Below, piece after piece: positions 60,685-64,000 of a stretch of 64,000 nucleotides of DNA. Source of the DNA: Solimonas thermocellulolyticum (lineage in GTDB: Bacteria > Pseudomonadota > Gammaproteobacteria > Nevskiales > Nevskiaceae). How positions within the stretch are numbered: the stretch's first letter is position 1; each line of letters opens with the position of its first letter. The position numbers and the translations under genes are program-made. The notes beneath the pieces were generated by a model. It made no database searches. It worked only from the letters and a program-made list of their open reading frames with translations, and was not told the DNA's origin. The DNA is taken from the NCBI RefSeq assembly GCF_040327995.1, contig NZ_JBEPIJ010000001.1, positions 186,001 to 250,000 on the forward strand, in the 5' to 3' direction.

Positions 60685-61461
60685 CTACTTCTCGACGAAA
60701 GCGCGCTCGATCACGTAATCGCCGGGCGTGCCGATGTGCGGCGAGATCGTAAAACCGCGCGCGTCGAGGATCGCGCTGGTGTCCTTTAGCATGGCCGGGC
60801 TGCCGCACAGCATCACCCGATCGGTCTCGGGGTTGAGCGGGGGCAGACCGATGTCTGCCGCGAGCCGGCCGCTCTCGATCAGCTCGGTCAGACGCCCCTG
60901 ATGCACGAAGGGCTCGCGCGTCACCGTCGGGTAATAAATCAGCTGCGCACGCACCTGCTCGCCGAGGAACTCGTGCTGTGGCAGCTCGTTGCGGATGTAG
61001 TCGTGATAGGCGAGATCACTCACCCGGCGCACGCCGTGGACCAGCACCACTTTTTCGAAGCGCTCGTAGGCTTCCGGATCGCGGATCAGGCTCAGGAACG
61101 GCGCAAGACCGGTGCCGGTGGCGAGCAGATACAGATGCCGGCCGGGCTTGAGATCGTCGAGCACCAGCGTGCCGGTCGGCTTGCGGCTGACCAGGATCCG
61201 ATCGCCGCTCTTGAGATGCTGCAGGCGCGAGGTCAGCGGCCCGTTCGGCACCTTGATGCTGAGGAACTCCAGCGTCTCCTCGTGATTCGGGCTGGCGATG
61301 CTGTAGGCACGTAAGAGCGGACGCCCCTCGACCGGGATGCCGACCATGACGAAATGCCCGTTACGAAAACGCAGCGCGCTGTCGCGTGTCGTGGTGAAGC
61401 TGAACAGCGACTCGTTCCAGTGACGGACGTTGAGGACGGTTTCGTTGGCGAAGGCAACCAT
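60685..61461 (-). CDS. fpr: Ferredoxin/flavodoxin-NADP+ reductase
   Basis: This 258-residue FNR has an FAD-binding barrel with PLLRAYSIASPNHEETLEF (RxYS motif) and an NADP-binding domain with LLATGTGLAPFLSLIRD, LVHGVR and MLCGSPAMLKD. The C-terminus ends IERAFVEK, typical of the subclass I bacterial Fpr (Azotobacter type). It moves electrons between NADPH and ferredoxin or flavodoxin and is often induced by oxidative stress. It is convergent with yihY, 4 bp between stops. Confidence 0.96.
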   Translation of the reverse strand: MVAFANETVLNVRHWNESLFSFTTTRDSALRFRNGHFVMVGIPVEGRPLLRAYSIASPNHEETLEFLSIKVPNGPLTSRLQHLKSGDRILVSRKPTGTLVLDDLKPGRHLYLLATGTGLAPFLSLIRDPEAYERFEKVVLVHGVRRVSDLAYHDYIRNELPQHEFLGEQVRAQLIYYPTVTREPFVHQGRLTELIESGRLAADIGLPPLNPETDRVMLCGSPAMLKDTSAILDARGFTISPHIGTPGDYVIERAFVEK

Positions 61462-61563
61462 GCGGCAGTCCGAGCAGGTGGGTGTCGGGCGCGCACCATA
61501 CGCAGCGTCGTCGACGGCGTCAGCCCCCTCGCCGCGTTCGTTCTAACGACATTCCGCGGCGGA

Positions 61564-61821
61564 TCAGCGCGCTTCCGGCAAGGTGATGTTCATCTCCAGC
61601 ACTTCGAGCCCCGCCTCGCGCTGAACGTGGACGTTGACCGCGGAGTCCGGCACCTGCACGTATTTTCGCACCACGGCCAGGATGTCCTCGCGCAGCTTCG
61701 GCAGATACGCCGGTGCGTTCGCGCGGCCGTCACGCTGGTGGGCGACGACGACCTTGAGGCGCTCCTTGGCCAGCGCCGCCGTGTTCTTGGGTTCCGATCG
61801 AAACAACCTGAGCCAGTCCAT
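61564..61821 (-). CDS. minE: Cell division topological specificity factor MinE
   Basis: This 85-residue protein has the MinE order: an N-terminal membrane helix (MDWLRLFRSEPKN), the MinD-stimulating helix with AALAKERLKVVVAHQR, and the C-terminal dimerisation domain with LREDILAVVRKYV. The start is chosen by SD spacing: GGAGG is 6 nt before the ATG at 61821 but abuts the one at 61827. It forms oscillations with MinD to place the septum. It is 11 nt downstream of minD. Confidence 0.96.
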   Translation of the reverse strand: MDWLRLFRSEPKNTAALAKERLKVVVAHQRDGRANAPAYLPKLREDILAVVRKYVQVPDSAVNVHVQREAGLEVLEMNITLPEAR

Positions 61822-61832
61822 GGGCATCCTCC

Positions 61833-62642
61833 TCACGTCCCGAACAGGCGGCCGAGCAGCCCCTTCTTCTCGGCCGTGAGGAAACGATGCGGCCGCTGTT
61901 CACCGAGGAAACGAGCGACCAGATCGTCGTAAGCCTGTCCGGCGTCGGAGTTCTTGTCGGCGATCACCGGCGTGCCGGCATTGGACGAGGTCAGCACCGC
62001 CTGCGATTCGGGCACCACGCCGAGCAGCGGGATCGCCAGAATTTCCTTGACGTCGTCGACCGAGAGCATTTCGCCCTTGGCGACGCGCACCGGGTTGTAG
62101 CGTGTCAGCACCAGATGCTCCTTGACGCGGCCCTCGCCGCGCTCTGCCTTGCGCGTCTTGCTCGCGAGCAAGCCGAGCACCCGATCCGAGTCGCGCACCG
62201 ACGAGACCTCCGGGTTGGTCACGACCAGCGCCTCGTCGGCGTAGTACATCGCCAGATGCGCCCCTTTCTCGATGCCGGCCGGGGAATCGCAGACGATGTA
62301 TTCGAACTCCTTGGCGAGGTCATCGAGCACGCGGCCCACGCCTTCGGCCGTGAGCGCGTCCTTGTCGCGCGTCTGACTGGCGGCGAGGATGTAGAGGTTG
62401 TCGTGCTGCTTGTCCTTGATCAGCGCCTGGCGCAGCGTCGCCTCGCCCTGGATGACGTTGACGAAATCGAACACGACACGGCGCTCGCAGCCCATGATCA
62501 GATCCAGATTGCGCAGGCCGACGTCGAAGTCGATCACCGCGGTTTTGTGGCCGCGCATGGCCAGGCCGGTGGCGAAGGATGCGCTGGTCGTGGTCTTGCC
62601 GACCCCGCCCTTGCCCGAGGTCACGACGACGATTTTTGCCAA
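61833..62642 (-). CDS. minD: Septum site-determining ATPase MinD (TTG start)
   Basis: This 269-residue ParA-family ATPase has the deviant Walker A VVTSGKGGVGKTTTSASFAT (signature Lys), FDVGLRNLDLIMGCE, and the C-terminal amphipathic membrane helix KGLLGRLFG. Starting at the canonical MAKIVVV requires TTG at 62642, with AGGAG 6 nt upstream. A longer frame to 62669 would add residues that include the SD. It binds membrane with ATP and recruits MinC. Confidence 0.97.
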   Translation of the reverse strand: MAKIVVVTSGKGGVGKTTTSASFATGLAMRGHKTAVIDFDVGLRNLDLIMGCERRVVFDFVNVIQGEATLRQALIKDKQHDNLYILAASQTRDKDALTAEGVGRVLDDLAKEFEYIVCDSPAGIEKGAHLAMYYADEALVVTNPEVSSVRDSDRVLGLLASKTRKAERGEGRVKEHLVLTRYNPVRVAKGEMLSVDDVKEILAIPLLGVVPESQAVLTSSNAGTPVIADKNSDAGQAYDDLVARFLGEQRPHRFLTAEKKGLLGRLFGT

Positions 62643-62711
62643 GGCGTTCTCCTGTTCTTCCGTGCACACTCCCCGGGGACGCCGGGATCACCCCACCGCA
62701 GGCTGCGTCCC

Positions 62712-63398
62712 TCAGACGTCCAGCCGCTCGATACGCAGTTTGCCGTCGGCGAGCCACACCTGCACCGCCTGCCGGCGCAGCTCGCCCTGCATCTGCTCGG
62801 CCACCGCGTAGACACCGGCCACCGCGACCAGTTCGGCCTCGAAGCGCCGGCAGAAGATGCGCGCGAGGGCATCGCCGCGCGCACCGGCGATCGCGCGCCC
62901 GCGTAAGGTGCCATAGACGTGCACGCAGCCGTCGGCGGCGATCTCGGCGCCGGCGCTGACCGTATTGAGCACGACCAGATCGCCGTCCGCCGCGTAAATC
63001 TGCTGCCCCGAGCGCACCGGATCGGTGACGATGCGCGCCGGACACCGCGCCGGAGCCGGCGATTGCGCGGGCTCGACGCTGGACGCGGCGGTGCGCGCGC
63101 GCTGCGCCCCGTCGGCCGGCAGCACCGCCAGTCCGTAGGACAGCGCGGCCGTGGCGAGCGGCCCCTCGGCCACACCGAGCGGCTGCATGCCCACTTCACG
63201 CATCGCCGCGAGCACCGCGTCCAGATCCACCGCCGTGTCGGCTTCGAGCATCACTGGCATGCCCTTGACGGCTTGCGGCAGTTGGCGGGCGAAGGCCTGG
63301 AGTTGGGCGGTGATGGCGGCAGGGTCGGGGTCGAGGATGCGCGCCCGCGTCAGCGACAGCATGCGACCCTTGAATTCCAGCGCTTTTTTCGGCGTCAT
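62712..63398 (-). CDS. minC: Septum site-determining protein MinC
   Basis: This 228-residue inhibitor of FtsZ has an N-terminal domain (about 1-105, KALEFKGRMLSLTRARIL and MPVMLEAD) and a C-terminal beta-helix domain with VRSGQQIYAADGDLVVLNTV, GAEIAADGCVHVYG and LRGRAIAGARG. The linker (about 105-130) is Pro/Ala rich. The ATG at 63398 starts at the conserved domain. It heads the minCDE operon and is divergent from the DsbA-like isomerase. Confidence 0.97.
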   Translation of the reverse strand: MTPKKALEFKGRMLSLTRARILDPDPAAITAQLQAFARQLPQAVKGMPVMLEADTAVDLDAVLAAMREVGMQPLGVAEGPLATAALSYGLAVLPADGAQRARTAASSVEPAQSPAPARCPARIVTDPVRSGQQIYAADGDLVVLNTVSAGAEIAADGCVHVYGTLRGRAIAGARGDALARIFCRRFEAELVAVAGVYAVAEQMQGELRRQAVQVWLADGKLRIERLDV

Positions 63399-63536
63399 GT
63401 CGGCAAACCGGTTGGCGCATTCTAGCAACGGCTCGCGATCGCCGCGACGCGCACGCCGAAAACCCGCTCGATCGCACGTCTTGTGCCGGCGAAAAGGCGC
63501 GTGCCAGACTGCGGGGCCCGGCCACCGGACCGTCCG

Positions 63537-64000
63537 ATGAGCATCCCCACGATCGAGTTCTACTGGGACTCCGCCAGCCCTTACACCTATCTCGCCGCCA
63601 CGCAGATCGAGGCCCTGGCGGCGCGGCACGGTGCCCGCGTGGTGTGGAAGCCCTTTTTGCTCGGCAAGGCCTTCGAGGCGACGGGCAACCGCATGCCGGC
63701 GGCGGTACCGGCCAAGGGTCGGTATCTATACAAGGACGTGGCCCTGTGGGCGCAGCACTACGGCGTGCCCTTCAAGTTTCCCAAGGTGTTTCCCGTGGCG
63801 AGCCTCGCATCGCTGCGCATCGCCTGCGCACTGGCGGAAGCCGACGTCGGCCGCTGGGCGCTGGCGGTGATGCAGGCGTACTGGAGCCAGGACCAGGACA
63901 TCGGCCAGCCCGAGGTGCTCAAGGCGGTGGCGGGTTCGCTCGGCTGGGATGGCGAGGCGCTGCTCGCACAGGCCCAGACCCAGCCGGTCAAGGACCGGCT
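63537..64000 (+). CDS. 2-hydroxychromene-2-carboxylate isomerase-like protein, 3' end cut by window
   Basis: The frame starts at MSIPTIEFYWDSASPYTYLA and continues past the right edge, with 154 codons seen. It is a DsbA-fold, glutathione-S-transferase kappa-like protein. The active-site Ser in DSASPYTY replaces the CxxC of DsbA, and WKPFLLGKAFEATG, PFKFPKVFPVASL and DVGRWALAVMQAYW follow. Family members isomerise chromene carboxylates with glutathione in aromatic degradation, but many are generic. It is divergent from minC. Confidence 0.9.
   Translation, partial: MSIPTIEFYWDSASPYTYLAATQIEALAARHGARVVWKPFLLGKAFEATGNRMPAAVPAKGRYLYKDVALWAQHYGVPFKFPKVFPVASLASLRIACALAEADVGRWALAVMQAYWSQDQDIGQPEVLKAVAGSLGWDGEALLAQAQTQPVKDR

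Overview
The window is about 64 kb of GC-rich, densely coding chromosomal DNA from a gammaproteobacterium. Several gene orders support this: pilT-pilU beside yggS; rpoN-hpf-ptsN-hprK-rapZ-EIIA-ptsH-ptsI-mgtE; infC-rpmI-rplT-pheST-ihfA-merR-tRNA-Pro; coq7-speD-osmC-crp/vfr-trpCDGE; and minCDE. The combination of a separate PTS-Ntr set with HPr kinase, phasin genes and lipid/sterol-type enzymes suggests the Nevskiales/Solimonadaceae-Xanthomonadales side of the class. That placement is an inference from gene content, not a measured phylogeny. No phage, insertion sequence, CRISPR array, rRNA or plasmid gene was seen.

Layout. 1-2.2 kb: truncated AEC transporter, small unknown gene, tRNA-Gln, rpsI and rplM. 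2.3-5.7 kb: three tandem PilT/PilU retraction ATPases, divergent from yggS-rpiA (5.7-7.2 kb). 7.2-8.8 kb: RhlE helicase and RRM protein. 9-17.6 kb: DUF4399 protein, sigma-54, hibernation factor, the nitrogen PTS with a kinase-domain-only HprK, and MgtE. 17.7-20 kb: malic enzyme. 20.2-25.9 kb: the infC-to-tRNA-Pro operon, with infC starting on ATC. 26-34.9 kb: lipid and redox genes (FAD oxidoreductase, strictosidine-synthase-like lactonase, acyl-CoA synthetase, thioredoxin lipoprotein, secreted protein, CFA-synthase-like methyltransferase, DUF1295 reductase).

35-44 kb is the most unusual part. A single 1846-residue ORF joins a GMC (cholesterol-oxidase-like) oxidoreductase, an alpha/beta hydrolase with Cys at the nucleophile elbow, and a PhoD-like metallophosphatase. 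It is flanked by a LuxR-type response regulator and a hybrid histidine kinase. A Crp-like gene diverges from the kinase across a region with paired dyads and a near-consensus Crp site.

44-52.9 kb: SET protein, coq7, CDF transporter, speD, OsmC, a second Crp (Vfr), the trp operon and rpe. 52.9-56.2 kb: TetR regulator and a secreted lipase with an N-terminal ricin-B lectin domain plus its foldase. 56.4-64 kb: purC, marC, a phasin locus with a perfect 19-bp palindrome, YihY, ferredoxin-NADP reductase, minCDE and a truncated DsbA-like isomerase.

No gene-free stretch reaches 300 bp. A dispersed intergenic repeat built from GTTTCCA/TGGAAAC units occurs in at least three gaps, with a degenerate fourth.
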